From NCBI RefSeq assembly GCF_011683955.1, contig NZ_JAAQPI010000003.1:496001-560000 (forward strand): 64,000 nucleotides of DNA. Direction: 5' to 3'. Below the pieces are notes generated by a model. That model ran no database searches and was not told the DNA's origin. It saw only the letters and a program-made list of their open reading frames with translations. Positions 9,101 through 17,590 of the stretch are shown piece after piece (the stretch's first letter is position 1; the number at the start of each line of letters is the position of its first letter). The translations under genes and the position numbers were made by a program. The DNA comes from Pseudomaricurvus alkylphenolicus (lineage in GTDB: Bacteria > Pseudomonadota > Gammaproteobacteria > Pseudomonadales > Cellvibrionaceae).

Positions 9101-9316
9101 ACGCAGTTCCTGTTCAATGGGCCTCAATAACAGCCGTGCACCGTCCTCGGGAGAAACCCCATCCAGGACGACACCGACGTAGACATAGGGCACCTGAATT
9201 TCCGGCTGCGCCTCCACAGGCATGTGGTTGTAACTGTAGAACCCGACACCCAGCAGCAGTGCCATGATGCAGAAGGTACTGCGAAAATGGCTGACCGCCA
9301 TAGAAAGGAAATTCAT
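6131..9316 (-). CDS. RND-family efflux permease (AcrB/MexB superfamily)
   Basis: Inner-membrane proton-driven exporter of 1061 residues, full length for the hydrophobe/amphiphile efflux family, with an N-terminal helix, two large periplasmic loops and twelve membrane helices. In the fourth helix, where AcrB has two adjacent aspartates, the sequence is GMLIDGSIVITEF, so only the first is kept. This is typical of a divergent branch rather than the classical multidrug pumps. The start overlaps the upstream adaptor gene by four bases (translational coupling). No outer-membrane channel gene is nearby, so a TolC encoded elsewhere is presumably used. The substrate cannot be deduced. Confidence 0.93.
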   Translation of the reverse strand: MNFLSMAVSHFRSTFCIMALLLGVGFYSYNHMPVEAQPEIQVPYVYVGVVLDGVSPEDGARLLLRPIEQELRSLEDLDEISATAVESHASLVVKFEAGAIDIDKALNDVRAAVDRAKADLPTDAEEPVVEEISAMDFPSVTVALLADGDVQERVLHRTAKMLQREIEALTDVLEAPLAGHREEVVEALIDPARLEHYNITSDELVNAILGNNLLVPAGEIDTGAGRFSVKVPGLIESYQDVYAIPVKSTPEGVVTLGDVTDIRRTFKDASSFTSVNNRPAILLQVNKRSGTNQIKVSQDVRALVASMKDRIPPGVEIVFAFDQSDFSSAMVAEMTGNIFTAMALVMVIVVAALGFRSGALVGLGIPFSLIVGLIMLDFMSFSFNMMVMFGMMLALGMLIDGSIVITEFADRKMAEGMSSRAAYQIAVRRMFWPVVASTATTLAAFLPLMFWPGISGDFMSYLPVTVFSVLAASLTYALFFAPVVGSLMGKSEMGLDVQNYLRSLETSPPTEMPGHTGRYARLLAWALRRPVVFCLGALLVLAGIFITYGKYNHGSQFFAETEEKFGSVSVRAMGNLSVAESSKLVREVEARVLTVRGVHSTYSSSSSNGGRDTDKDEIGNIMVELWDPALIGYSTHTVFEHIREEIADVPGILVSAGPFEGGPPVGKPIQLQLESIDSDQLLATTRYLRDHLANNIQGLRDVTDSTPLPGIEWEMSVDRSLAAQAGVNVAEVGRAVQLVTNGVRIGDYRPDDADDEVEIRVRYPAQSRGIQVLDELRVNTRNGPVPISGFVTREAQPKVDNVKHIDGVQVMTVKADVLPGVLVEAKVREIEQWLQENPPPSQVKVLFRGANEEQNDAQAFLAVAFSLALFLMFVLLVTQFNSFYQGFLILSAVVMSTAGVMLGLLVTGQVFSTILTGVGIVALAGIVVNNNIVLIDTYNVVRQENRDLTPKEAVVIACAQRLRPVFLTTATTILGLLPISMGVSVDLLSRSVVPDGVVTSMFQPLASAIVSGLLFSTLLTLVVTPVMLVVPGRLSYLWKLFVMPPIRRGLRHLRGRRLERS

Positions 9317-10569
9317 AACTTGTCGGCACCCACCACTGTCATTGGCTCAGATTCCGAGTGGTCGGGGAGGCCGGCTGGCTGCGTCTGCAACACCGCAGTT
9401 TGCACCGCCGGGAGGTTGTCGGCAGCAGGAGTGTTTATGGCTGGATCGTCACCAGCGGGGTTAACACCAGTGGGATTAACAATGGTCGCGTTCACCAGCT
9501 CACCAGGGCTCACATATTCCTGACCCACTGTGACCACCAGGGCCCGATCAGGCAACCCCGTCACCCAGACACCATCGCTGTGATCACCAATCAGATCCAC
9601 ATTGAGAAAGCTGACATGATGATCCTCGGACAGTACCCTCACCCCCACTTTGCCCCGGTCATCCAGGGACAACAAAGAGGAAGGTATTACATGGGCGGTT
9701 TGAACCGAGAGCGGTACCGTAAGGTCCGTGGTAATGCCGCTGCGCAGTGACAAATTCGGATTGGGCAGCTCCACCTCCACAAGAAAAGTGCGTGTGACGT
9801 CATCCGAGCCATAACCCACCAGCGAGACTTCACCACCAACCTGCTGCCCGGTCAACAGGCGGGCGGATGCAAAACTGCCAAGATGCAGTTGACCCACCTG
9901 GGTTTCGGAGACACGGCCGCTGGCGATCAACGGATCGAGATCCAACAACAGACCACATTCTCCGCCCCGATCCATAAAATCACCGATTTCTACTGAGTGG
10001 CGATCAAGTACACCGGCAAACGGCGCGCGGATTTTGACGTTGTCCAGATCCAACTGACGGCGTTTGAGATCTGCCTTGGCACTGTCGAGTTTGGCCTTGG
10101 CGGCCGCAATAGCTGTACGCGACTGGTAGCCGCCGGATTTCAGGCGCAGCGCACCATCGTATTCCAATTGGGCCTGGGCAACGGCGGAGCGTGCCTCCTC
10201 CACTCTGAGCAGGCGGTCTTCAGTCGCCAACTCGCAGATCACCTCGCCGGTTTTTACCTGCTGCCCTTCTGCCACCGGCAGCGCCACGACCTTGCCACTC
10301 ACCTCCGCCTTCATGGAAACCTGTCGATTGGCCTGAGTACGCGCACGAATATGCAGCTGGGGCTGATAGGCTTGCGCATCAATATATCTGGCCCGCACCG
10401 ACATCACAGGTTTGTGTGCCTCGCCGATTTCCTCGCTGATCACGGGCTGCGCCTTGAAGATACCGCTGCCCAACCACAGCAAGCTCGCAAGGGCGATACA
10501 CGCAGACACACGATAATTCTTGTTTGACCAGAAATGGCGGCCGTACTGGGAGAAACTTCTTTGACTCAT
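9313..10569 (-). CDS. RND efflux periplasmic adaptor (membrane fusion protein)
   Basis: 418 residues. It has an N-terminal membrane anchor (VSACIALASLLWLGSG), a barrel-sandwich/lipoyl half (VSGKVVALPVAEGQQVKTGE), a coiled-coil hairpin at about 120-170, the second lipoyl half (IRAPFAGVLDRHSVEIGDFM) and beta-barrel domains. The last 60 residues form an unusual low-complexity tail (VNPTGVNPAGDDPAINTPAA) beyond the normal adaptor core. It links the permease to an outer-membrane channel. AAGG lies five bases before the ATG. The permease gene follows with a four-base overlap. Confidence 0.93.
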   Translation of the reverse strand: MSQRSFSQYGRHFWSNKNYRVSACIALASLLWLGSGIFKAQPVISEEIGEAHKPVMSVRARYIDAQAYQPQLHIRARTQANRQVSMKAEVSGKVVALPVAEGQQVKTGEVICELATEDRLLRVEEARSAVAQAQLEYDGALRLKSGGYQSRTAIAAAKAKLDSAKADLKRRQLDLDNVKIRAPFAGVLDRHSVEIGDFMDRGGECGLLLDLDPLIASGRVSETQVGQLHLGSFASARLLTGQQVGGEVSLVGYGSDDVTRTFLVEVELPNPNLSLRSGITTDLTVPLSVQTAHVIPSSLLSLDDRGKVGVRVLSEDHHVSFLNVDLIGDHSDGVWVTGLPDRALVVTVGQEYVSPGELVNATIVNPTGVNPAGDDPAINTPAADNLPAVQTAVLQTQPAGLPDHSESEPMTVVGADKL

Positions 10570-10723
10570 GCTTGCCTTAACAGTCTATTTAGGACAATCC
10601 TGCCAGAATCCGGCATAGTAACGGACTACAGTGCACCTCTCAGTCACTGAGCTCAAGCCAAGAAATGTAAAAATGTGGAATCACCGTTTTTGTGGCTGAA
10701 TTCGAACGCTGGAACCCACGGTG

Positions 10724-11416
10724 CTAGCCCGCCCGCCCCAGTGCTGCCAGTACTTGTGGACTGGGAGCAGGCGTCTGGGAAACAGACAAATAACCGAACT
10801 CCTGGTTCCATTCAACCAGCAGCCGCGCCAGCTGAGCCGCCTGTTCATGCATGCCGGCCAATTCTTCCAGGGTATCTTTGCTGCCGAGATAGAGTTTGAC
10901 CGAGCGATGCCGGTTGGCAAGAGGGTGTGAGGCGTATTTTGAGCGGTAGACTTCGAGCTTCCAACGGAGACTGTGAACCAGATTGCGAAAGTAGATCAGC
11001 TTGGTGGCCAAGGTAACGCGGCTGAAATCCTCCAGTTCGCCAAACAGCGAAAAGTCGGTGCAAAACACCACCGCCTCGCGACTGAGGCTGTCGGCCACAA
11101 CCGTTGCGGTCCGGGCCTGTTTCAACAGCATTGCCAGATCACCGAATACCTCCCCCGGTGTAATCTGGTTCACCTCCTGGCGGGGCTCACCGGCCAGAAC
11201 CTGTAATTGCCCCTTCAGCAAAAAACACAGCCAGTGGCCTGCATCCCCCTGTTCCAGCACCACTTCACCCGGCCCATAGGTCATCACCCGGGAATGTTGC
11301 AGCAACAGCTCATACTGACCGCCATCGCTCTGTTGCAGCTGCTTATAAAAGGGAATGGCCCCGACCAGACGGTCAATGGCCGCCCTGGGGTATTCATTCA
11401 CCGCATCTTTCTGCAT
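10724..11416 (-). CDS. Cyclic-nucleotide-binding-domain protein without DNA-binding domain
   Basis: About 230 residues from the ATG at 11416 (preceded by GGGGAAG); a longer form would need a TTG at 11461. The first 130 residues form a CRP/PKA-type nucleotide-binding beta-barrel (YGPGEVVLEQGDAGHWLCFL, then ITPGEVFGDLAMLLKQARTA). The rest is helical and has no helix-turn-helix, unlike CRP/FNR regulators. The usual phosphate-binding arginine region reads KQARTATVVA, which keeps Arg-Thr-Ala. It is upstream of the efflux operon on the same strand, 155 bases away. It may sense a nucleotide and act through a protein partner, but the partner is unknown. Confidence 0.75.
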   Translation of the reverse strand: MQKDAVNEYPRAAIDRLVGAIPFYKQLQQSDGGQYELLLQHSRVMTYGPGEVVLEQGDAGHWLCFLLKGQLQVLAGEPRQEVNQITPGEVFGDLAMLLKQARTATVVADSLSREAVVFCTDFSLFGELEDFSRVTLATKLIYFRNLVHSLRWKLEVYRSKYASHPLANRHRSVKLYLGSKDTLEELAGMHEQAAQLARLLVEWNQEFGYLSVSQTPAPSPQVLAALGRAG

Positions 11417-11660
11417 AGCTTCCCCGCGTTTCCTTGCCGGTGAGGTCTGGCACCAGATCAAGCAACTAGTTCACCATTAAACTGTGATGTAAATCCAGTG
11501 CCATCTTCCAGAGTTAGAACTTTTTCACAACTATGACGCCTATCTGGCAGCATGGATAGCTTCAGCCCCGGGAAACTTGCAGTAGAGAGCAATATCGTAG
11601 ACCATGTACGGCCGATAATTTTAACGCCAATGCCGACTTTGACCTCATAGTTTATGGTGG

Positions 11661-12938
11661 ATGGGCAGTCAGGCTATGGTGAGACACAATAATAAGAGCC
11701 AGGTCGCTATGTTGTTTGCCCCTCTCCGGAACCCTACGTTCTCGAGGCTTCCCCTATTGTGGATAATCTGTCTGATGCTGCCCAGCGCCGCTGTGCTGTC
11801 AGACACCCTGATCAATGGCTTGGCCAGCCACAAGGCATTAAACAAGGAACTGTTTATTGGCGCTCTCTACAGTGACCGCCTGTCCGGCAATGGCGCCGAC
11901 ATTCTCGCCGACAGTGGCGAAAAGCGCATGGAATTGCGGGTAGTTGCGCGGCGACTTTCGGCCCGCCAGCTCAATCGCCTGTGGATTGAGGGCATGGCCA
12001 TTAACAACCCACCGGCCCTGTTGACCCGGGAAGCCCAGAACATGGTTGCCTTCACCGCCTTGATCAAGCGTTCGCTAAAGGCCGGCGACCGCCTGCAGAT
12101 CCAGGCATCCGGGAATTCGACCCACGTCATTCTCAATGACATTGAGCTCGGCAGTATCGACTCCCCTGACTTCTTTAACATGGTGCTGCGCACCTGGATC
12201 GGCCCCGTGCCACTGTCCTCGGATTTTCGCGACAGCCTGCTCACCGCCGGTGAAGTGGACAATCAGATCCTGGGACGTTACGAGAGCCTTTCACCCAGTG
12301 ACGAGCGTCGCCTCGCCATTGCAGCCTGGAAAACGCCCAAACCGGGACCGACTCCGCAGAGCACTGCTTCCCCGGTTGAGGCTCTGGCTGCCGCCCCCAG
12401 CATTGCCCCTCCTTCCATCGCAGCGCCGGTGACGGTGCCACAACCCACCTTGGCGCAGGCAGATGCCGGCCTGGAAGCCTCAGCGGAAACCGCACAAGCG
12501 GCAGAGTCTGAAACGGCAGTCGCCGATGCCGATGACCCACAATCGTCCATTGAACAGTCGCAAACTGAGACTGTTGAAGCCAGCGGGGTCGAAGATGCCG
12601 CGGAGGAAGTGGAAGAGCCGGAACAGCTGACCGCCGAGTCCTTGCTGAGTCGACAGCTCTACCATTCGCAGCTGCTGAAATGGACCTACAAATATATTCG
12701 CTATCCCAAGCGCGCCATCAATCGCAACCAAGAGGGTAGCGTCAGGATTTCAGTGGTGATTGATCGAGACGGCAAGGTCAAGCAGGTGTCAGAATTAGAG
12801 CCATCCCGTCACTCCACCCTCAACCAGGAGGCGGTGCGAGCGGTCGGTAGAGCGGACCCCTTCCCGCCGGTACCGGAGGAGATCAACGGGGATGAGTTTT
12901 CCTTCTCCCTGCCGATTGTCTTTCGACTGCCGAAATAA
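11661..12938 (+). CDS. Chalcone-isomerase-like domain fused to TonB C-terminal domain
   Basis: 425 residues. A hydrophobic export segment (LPLLWIICLMLPSAAVL) is followed at about 45-190 by a bacterial chalcone-isomerase-like domain (NKELFIGALYSDRLSG; later FFNMVLRTWIGPVPLSSDFR). A Pro/Ala/Glu-rich linker runs from about 215 to 320. The final 90 residues are a TonB C-terminal domain (YPKRAINRNQEGSVRISVVI, then LNQEAVRAVGRADPFPPVP). Conventional TonB has a short cytoplasmic start, not this domain. Starts at 11661, 11676 and 11709 are all possible; none has a strong ribosome-binding site. No ExbB/ExbD genes are adjacent. It may be periplasmic, linking a small-molecule or fatty-acid-binding domain to a TonB-type receptor contact. 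Confidence 0.8.
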   Translation: MGSQAMVRHNNKSQVAMLFAPLRNPTFSRLPLLWIICLMLPSAAVLSDTLINGLASHKALNKELFIGALYSDRLSGNGADILADSGEKRMELRVVARRLSARQLNRLWIEGMAINNPPALLTREAQNMVAFTALIKRSLKAGDRLQIQASGNSTHVILNDIELGSIDSPDFFNMVLRTWIGPVPLSSDFRDSLLTAGEVDNQILGRYESLSPSDERRLAIAAWKTPKPGPTPQSTASPVEALAAAPSIAPPSIAAPVTVPQPTLAQADAGLEASAETAQAAESETAVADADDPQSSIEQSQTETVEASGVEDAAEEVEEPEQLTAESLLSRQLYHSQLLKWTYKYIRYPKRAINRNQEGSVRISVVIDRDGKVKQVSELEPSRHSTLNQEAVRAVGRADPFPPVPEEINGDEFSFSLPIVFRLPK

Positions 12939-12970
12939 CAACCCGGCAACCACATAGAGGCGGCAAAGGT

Positions 12971-13309
12971 TTAATCGCCGCCGGAGGGAGGCGTTGCCCC
13001 ACCGGGGAAGGGAAACTGGGCTACTTTGTCACCGCCTTTAATGTCGGTCACCTTGACAGGACCCTCTTTATCCACCTCATCAATGCGGATAACGGAATGC
13101 ATGGGTATGTACGAGCGTGACACCTGGTCAAACTCACTTTTCAGCTTCTCCTCGGAGGGGTCCACGATCATTTGTGTACGCTCGCCAAACACGAACTCCT
13201 CTACCTCGATAAATCCGTACATATCGCTCTGGTAGATTGCCCGGGCATAAACCTCGTAAACCTGGTTCTGGTTGTAGAAAATGACCTTGTAAATGGGTTT
13301 GGCTGGCAT
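12971..13309 (-). CDS. DUF1820 family protein
   Basis: A 112-residue protein of a family found almost only in gammaproteobacteria, usually next to miaB as here. Conserved blocks are the opening KPIYKVIFYNQNQVYEVYAR, GFIEVEEFVFGERTQMIVDP and SYIPMHSVIRIDEVDKEG. It has no signal peptide. The Gly/Pro-rich tail is probably flexible. The role is unknown; the fixed linkage to tRNA modification and ybeZ/ybeY genes suggests a link to RNA metabolism, but that is inference. Confidence 0.88.
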   Translation of the reverse strand: MPAKPIYKVIFYNQNQVYEVYARAIYQSDMYGFIEVEEFVFGERTQMIVDPSEEKLKSEFDQVSRSYIPMHSVIRIDEVDKEGPVKVTDIKGGDKVAQFPFPGGATPPSGGD

Positions 13310-13572
13310 AACTTAACTCAAATTTGACTGTGGTTGCCCAAAGGCGCGCAAGCATAGCACAGGCTGGCAGCGGTTATCATCCGGCAAATTTGTATGGCTT
13401 TTGACACCCCGGCTGCGACTCTCAATCCAGGCATATCCACAAATGTATCGACCAGCTGAAGCTCAGCTATGGGCATCAGCCCTCAGCACCAGTATAATGC
13501 CCGGCCTTATTTCTATTGGCTAATTTTTGTTCAGCCTGTTGGCTGGCAACACGATCCAGGGTTTTTTCCTCC

Positions 13573-14943
13573 ATGTCAGACCAGTCACCCGCCCCCAAGA
13601 AGCTGTTTATCCAGACCCACGGCTGCCAGATGAACGAATACGACTCCAATCGTATGCGGGATCTGCTGGGTGAATCACACCAGATGGTGACCACGGATGA
13701 CCCCAATGAAGCGGATGTGGTGCTGGTAAACACCTGCTCGATTCGCGAAAAAGCCCAGGAAAAGCTGTTTCATCAATTGGGCCGCTGGAAGAATCTGAAG
13801 GACAAAAACCCGGAGCTGATTATCGGTGTTGGTGGCTGCGTTGCCAGCCAGGAAGGCGAGGCCATTGCCAAGCGCGCGCCCCATGTGGATCTGATTTTTG
13901 GCCCACAGACCCTGCACCGCCTGCCAGAGATGATAGAAACTCCGAAGGACAACGGTGCCGTCGTGGTCGACATCAGCTTTCCGGAGATTGAGAAGTTTGA
14001 CAAGCTGCCGGAACCCGAGGCCGATGGTGTCAGTGCCTTTGTCTCCATCATGGAAGGCTGCTCGAAATACTGTACCTTCTGCGTGGTGCCCTACACCCGC
14101 GGTGAAGAGGTGAGTCGCCCGGTGGCTGATGTCCTCCATGAAGTGGCGCATCTCGCCACCCAGGGTGTACGTGAGATCAATCTGCTGGGCCAGAACGTTA
14201 ACGCCTACCGGGCGGAAGGCACCGACGGCGGAATTGTGGATCTCGCCGAGCTGATTACCTATGTCGCCGCTATCGATGGCATCGACCGCATTCGCTACAC
14301 CACCTCACACCCGGTTGAGTTCTCGGACAGTCTGATTGAGGTCTACGGCGAGGTTCCGGAATTGGTCAGCCATCTGCATCTTCCGGTTCAGAGCGGCTCA
14401 GACCGTATCCTGGCGGCCATGAAACGCGGCCACATGGTATTGGAGTACAAATCCAAACTCCGCCGCCTGAAAAAGATTCGCCCGGATATCTGCTTCTCTT
14501 CAGACTTTATTGTGGGCTTCCCCGGCGAAACAGACGCCGACTTCGAGGCCACCATGAACCTGATCCAGGAAATTGGCTTCGACATGAGCTTCAGCTTTGT
14601 CTACAGCCCCCGCCCCGGCACACCGGCGGCGGATCTGCCCGACAACACCCCGGAAGAGGTCAAGAAAGAACGCCTCAAGCTGTTGCAGCAGCGCATCAAC
14701 CAGCAGGCTCAGGATATTGCCCGCAAGATGGTGGGCAATACCGAGCGGGTGCTGGTGAGTGGCTATTCCAAGAAGGACCCCGGACAATTATCAGGTCGAA
14801 CCGAGAATAACCGGGTCGTGAACTTCCGCTGTGACAACCCGGCACTGATTGGTCACTTTGCCGATATCCTGATCGAGGAAGCACTGCCCAATTCGCTGCG
14901 TGGCACCCTTCTGGGCTCTGAGCTCGATGATGATTGGTGTTAA
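13573..14943 (+). CDS. miaB: tRNA-2-methylthio-N6-dimethylallyladenosine synthase
   Basis: Radical SAM methylthiotransferase that adds a methylthio group to i6A37 of tRNAs reading UNN codons. From the ATG at 13573 it is 456 residues. The N-terminal domain carries cluster cysteines (Cys18 in [11 protein letters not shown], Cys55 in VNTCSIREK, and one in GVGGCVAS). The radical SAM CxxxCxxC is at 163-170 (CSKYCTFC), and a TRAM domain is at the end. The frame extends upstream to a TTG at 13516, but that extension is not family-like. It heads the miaB-ybeZ-ybeY-corC-lnt series on the plus strand. Confidence 0.96.
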   Translation: MSDQSPAPKKLFIQTHGCQMNEYDSNRMRDLLGESHQMVTTDDPNEADVVLVNTCSIREKAQEKLFHQLGRWKNLKDKNPELIIGVGGCVASQEGEAIAKRAPHVDLIFGPQTLHRLPEMIETPKDNGAVVVDISFPEIEKFDKLPEPEADGVSAFVSIMEGCSKYCTFCVVPYTRGEEVSRPVADVLHEVAHLATQGVREINLLGQNVNAYRAEGTDGGIVDLAELITYVAAIDGIDRIRYTTSHPVEFSDSLIEVYGEVPELVSHLHLPVQSGSDRILAAMKRGHMVLEYKSKLRRLKKIRPDICFSSDFIVGFPGETDADFEATMNLIQEIGFDMSFSFVYSPRPGTPAADLPDNTPEEVKKERLKLLQQRINQQAQDIARKMVGNTERVLVSGYSKKDPGQLSGRTENNRVVNFRCDNPALIGHFADILIEEALPNSLRGTLLGSELDDDWC

Positions 14944-15042
14944 ACCAATCTTGACCGGGTATAAAAAGCCTATTTCTATAGAACCGAATATCAGAAGCAC
15001 GGCCTTTCCCCACCCCCTCGACTTGGGGTAGGCTAAGTGGGA

Positions 15043-16164
15043 ATGCAGCCGACAAAGGACGGATTTTCTAACATTTTGGACAGTTCCGCACCGACTCAAA
15101 CCCCGCCACCTCTGCAGGTGGTGCTGGAACCCGATGATACCCGCCGCCTGGCGGCCCTCTGCGGCCAGTTTGACGAGCACCTGCGTCAGATAGAGCGCCG
15201 TCTCAATATCGAAATCCGCAACCGTGGCAACCAGTTTGCCCTGCTGGGAGAGCCCAGCACCACTCGTACCGCCGGCCAGCTCCTGAAGTCGCTCTATCGC
15301 GACACGGATGGTGGCGTCGAACTCACCCCCGATGAAGTCCATCTGGCCCTGCAACAATCCGAGCTGGAAAGCTTCCGGCATGGCCAGCACCAGGAAGAGA
15401 TATCCATGCAAGATGCACCCGGCAGTTCCGCCGATAACAATGTCGAGCCCCTCACCCTGATTCGTACCAAGAAATGTACGGTCAAACCCCGCGGGCAGCA
15501 CCAGCAACAGTATGTTCGTGCCGTGCAGACCAACGACATCAACTTCGGTATCGGGCCCGCCGGTACGGGTAAAACCTATCTGGCGGTTGCCTGTGCGGTT
15601 GAGGCCCTGCTCAAGGACGAAGTGGAAAGAATCCTGCTGGTGCGCCCGGCCGTCGAGGCCGGTGAAAAACTCGGCTTTCTGCCCGGCGACCTGTCCCAGA
15701 AAGTCGATCCCTATCTGCGCCCCCTTTATGACGCACTTTACGAGATGCTGGGCTTCGAAACCGTTGGCAAGTTGATTGAACGCAATGTGATTGAAGTGGC
15801 ACCGCTGGCGTATATGCGCGGCCGCACACTCAACAATTCGTTTGTCATCCTTGATGAGAGCCAGAACACCACCCGCGAGCAGATGAAAATGTTCCTGACC
15901 AGGATCGGCTTTGGCTCCACCGCCGTGATCACCGGTGACCCCTCCCAGGTGGACCTGCCTCGGGGCCACGCCTCCGGGCTCAAGCATGCCGTGGGCATCC
16001 TGGAAAAGGTCAAGGGCATCAGCTTCACGTTCTTTAACGCCCGCGATGTTGTTCGTCATCCGCTGGTGCAGCGCATTGTAGAAGCTTATGACACTGTTGA
16101 GGCCGAGCAACAATCTGAGCACCAAAGCCTCTCCAATGGCGTGAACCACCCCCATTCGGACTGA
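15043..16164 (+). CDS. ybeZ: PhoH-like ATPase YbeZ
   Basis: A PhoH-family NTPase that works with YbeY in RNA metabolism. From ATG 15043 it has 373 residues; a GTG at 15037 is equally possible. A divergent first 120 residues is followed by the PhoH core with Walker A GPAGTGKT (about residue 171), the [19 protein letters not shown] segment, and Walker [24 protein letters not shown] motif is also present. It lies between miaB and ybeY, the conserved order in gammaproteobacteria. Confidence 0.95.
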   Translation: MQPTKDGFSNILDSSAPTQTPPPLQVVLEPDDTRRLAALCGQFDEHLRQIERRLNIEIRNRGNQFALLGEPSTTRTAGQLLKSLYRDTDGGVELTPDEVHLALQQSELESFRHGQHQEEISMQDAPGSSADNNVEPLTLIRTKKCTVKPRGQHQQQYVRAVQTNDINFGIGPAGTGKTYLAVACAVEALLKDEVERILLVRPAVEAGEKLGFLPGDLSQKVDPYLRPLYDALYEMLGFETVGKLIERNVIEVAPLAYMRGRTLNNSFVILDESQNTTREQMKMFLTRIGFGSTAVITGDPSQVDLPRGHASGLKHAVGILEKVKGISFTFFNARDVVRHPLVQRIVEAYDTVEAEQQSEHQSLSNGVNHPHSD

Positions 16165-16184
16165 GTTTAGCGAAGATACCCCTT

Positions 16185-16700
16185 ATGGAACTGTGCCTGG
16201 ACCTGCAGGTGGCTATCGCCGCCGGCGATCACGACTTTCTCCCCAGCCAGGAACAGCTGGAAGACTGGACGCTGGCCGCCGTTGAAAACCGGCGCGACCA
16301 AGCCGAGCTGAGTCTGCGTATCGTGGATGCTGCCGAAAGCCGGCAACTCAATCACGAGTATCGCGGCAAGGACAAGCCTACCAATGTGCTCTCCTTCCCC
16401 GCGGACCTTCCCCCCGAGCTGGAGCTGCCCCTGCTGGGGGATCTGGTGATCTGCGCCGACGTTGTCAAACGAGAAGCCGTGGACCAAAACAAGACTCTGG
16501 AGGCTCACTGGGCCCATATGGTGATACATGGCACCTTGCATTTGCTGGGCTTCGACCATATAGAGGACTCTGAAGCGGACGAAATGGAAGCTTTGGAGAC
16601 TGCAATTTTAACCAAACTCGGTTACCCTCCGCCCTATGAGACCATTGACTCAGAAATCGAAAGTAACCGCATCGGATTAACCGGCGCCCGGGTAGATTAG
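16185..16700 (+). CDS. ybeY: Endoribonuclease / rRNA maturation factor YbeY
   Basis: A 171-residue metal-dependent RNase involved in 16S rRNA 3' maturation and ribosome quality control. The zinc-binding motif [11 protein letters not shown] (about residue 116) has all three histidines. [17 protein letters not shown] is the second family signature. The gene begins 21 bases after ybeZ, and corC follows 26 bases later, consistent with one transcript. Confidence 0.96.
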   Translation: MELCLDLQVAIAAGDHDFLPSQEQLEDWTLAAVENRRDQAELSLRIVDAAESRQLNHEYRGKDKPTNVLSFPADLPPELELPLLGDLVICADVVKREAVDQNKTLEAHWAHMVIHGTLHLLGFDHIEDSEADEMEALETAILTKLGYPPPYETIDSEIESNRIGLTGARVD

Positions 16701-16726
16701 GCCGGAGCAAGGAGATTGACAAAACC

Positions 16727-17584
16727 ATGAGTGAAGACCCATCGAGTAGCCAGACCACGTCGAGTCGGCAACAGGAAAAAAGCTGGCTCGACAAGGTACT
16801 CAACGCCTTTTCCGCGGAACCCAAGTCCCGCGAGGAACTGCTCGAAATTATTCGGGAGGCCGCTGATAACAAGGTAGTCAATCCCGATGAGCTGGAAATC
16901 ATTCAGGGCGCCCTGGACGTTGCTGACCAGCAGGTTCGCGAAATCCAGGTACCACGCTCGCAGATGGTCTGCATCAATATTGATGATCAACCGGCAGATT
17001 TGCTGCCCACTGTCATTGAATCCGGACACTCCCGTTTCCCCGTGGTGGGAGAATCCACGGATGACATCCGTGGCATCCTGCTGGCCAAGGATCTGCTCTC
17101 CCTGATTCTCAACGGCACAGACAACTTTGTGCTCGAAAACATCATTCGCCCCGCCACCATTATTCCCGAGAGCAAGCGCCTCAATGTGCTTTTGCGCGAA
17201 TTCCGGGAAAACCGCTATCACATGGCTCTGGTGATTGATGAATATGGTGGCATTTCCGGGCTGGTGACCATTGAAGACATTCTTGAGGAAATTGTCGGCG
17301 AGATCGAAGACGAAACCGATGATGATGCCGATGACGCCTTCATTCGCAAAGTGGCCGACAATGACTATATCGTCAAGGCTCTGACCCCCATTGAAGACTT
17401 TAATGAATTCTTCGGCAGCGGCTTTGATGAAGACGAGTTCGACACCATTGGCGGCATCCTGATGCGCGCGTTCGGTCATCTGCCGCAACGCAATGAGGTC
17501 GCGGACATCGACGGATACCAGTTCCGGGTACTCTACGCGGACAACCGCCAAATCCACCTGCTGCGCCTGACCTCCCCCAGCTGA
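16727..17584 (+). CDS. corC: HlyC/CorC family protein (Mg/Co efflux-associated CBS protein)
   Basis: A 285-residue soluble CBS-pair protein: an acidic start, two CBS motifs (about 70-190, with SQMVCINIDDQPADLLPTV and IIRPATIIPESKRLNVLL), then a C-terminal CorC_HlyC transporter-associated domain. The linker is rich in Asp/Glu (EIVGEIEDETDDDADD). In Salmonella the homologue affects CorA-dependent magnesium and cobalt efflux. It sits between ybeY and lnt as is usual. Confidence 0.93.
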   Translation: MSEDPSSSQTTSSRQQEKSWLDKVLNAFSAEPKSREELLEIIREAADNKVVNPDELEIIQGALDVADQQVREIQVPRSQMVCINIDDQPADLLPTVIESGHSRFPVVGESTDDIRGILLAKDLLSLILNGTDNFVLENIIRPATIIPESKRLNVLLREFRENRYHMALVIDEYGGISGLVTIEDILEEIVGEIEDETDDDADDAFIRKVADNDYIVKALTPIEDFNEFFGSGFDEDEFDTIGGILMRAFGHLPQRNEVADIDGYQFRVLYADNRQIHLLRLTSPS

Positions 17585-17590
17585 TTGGTG

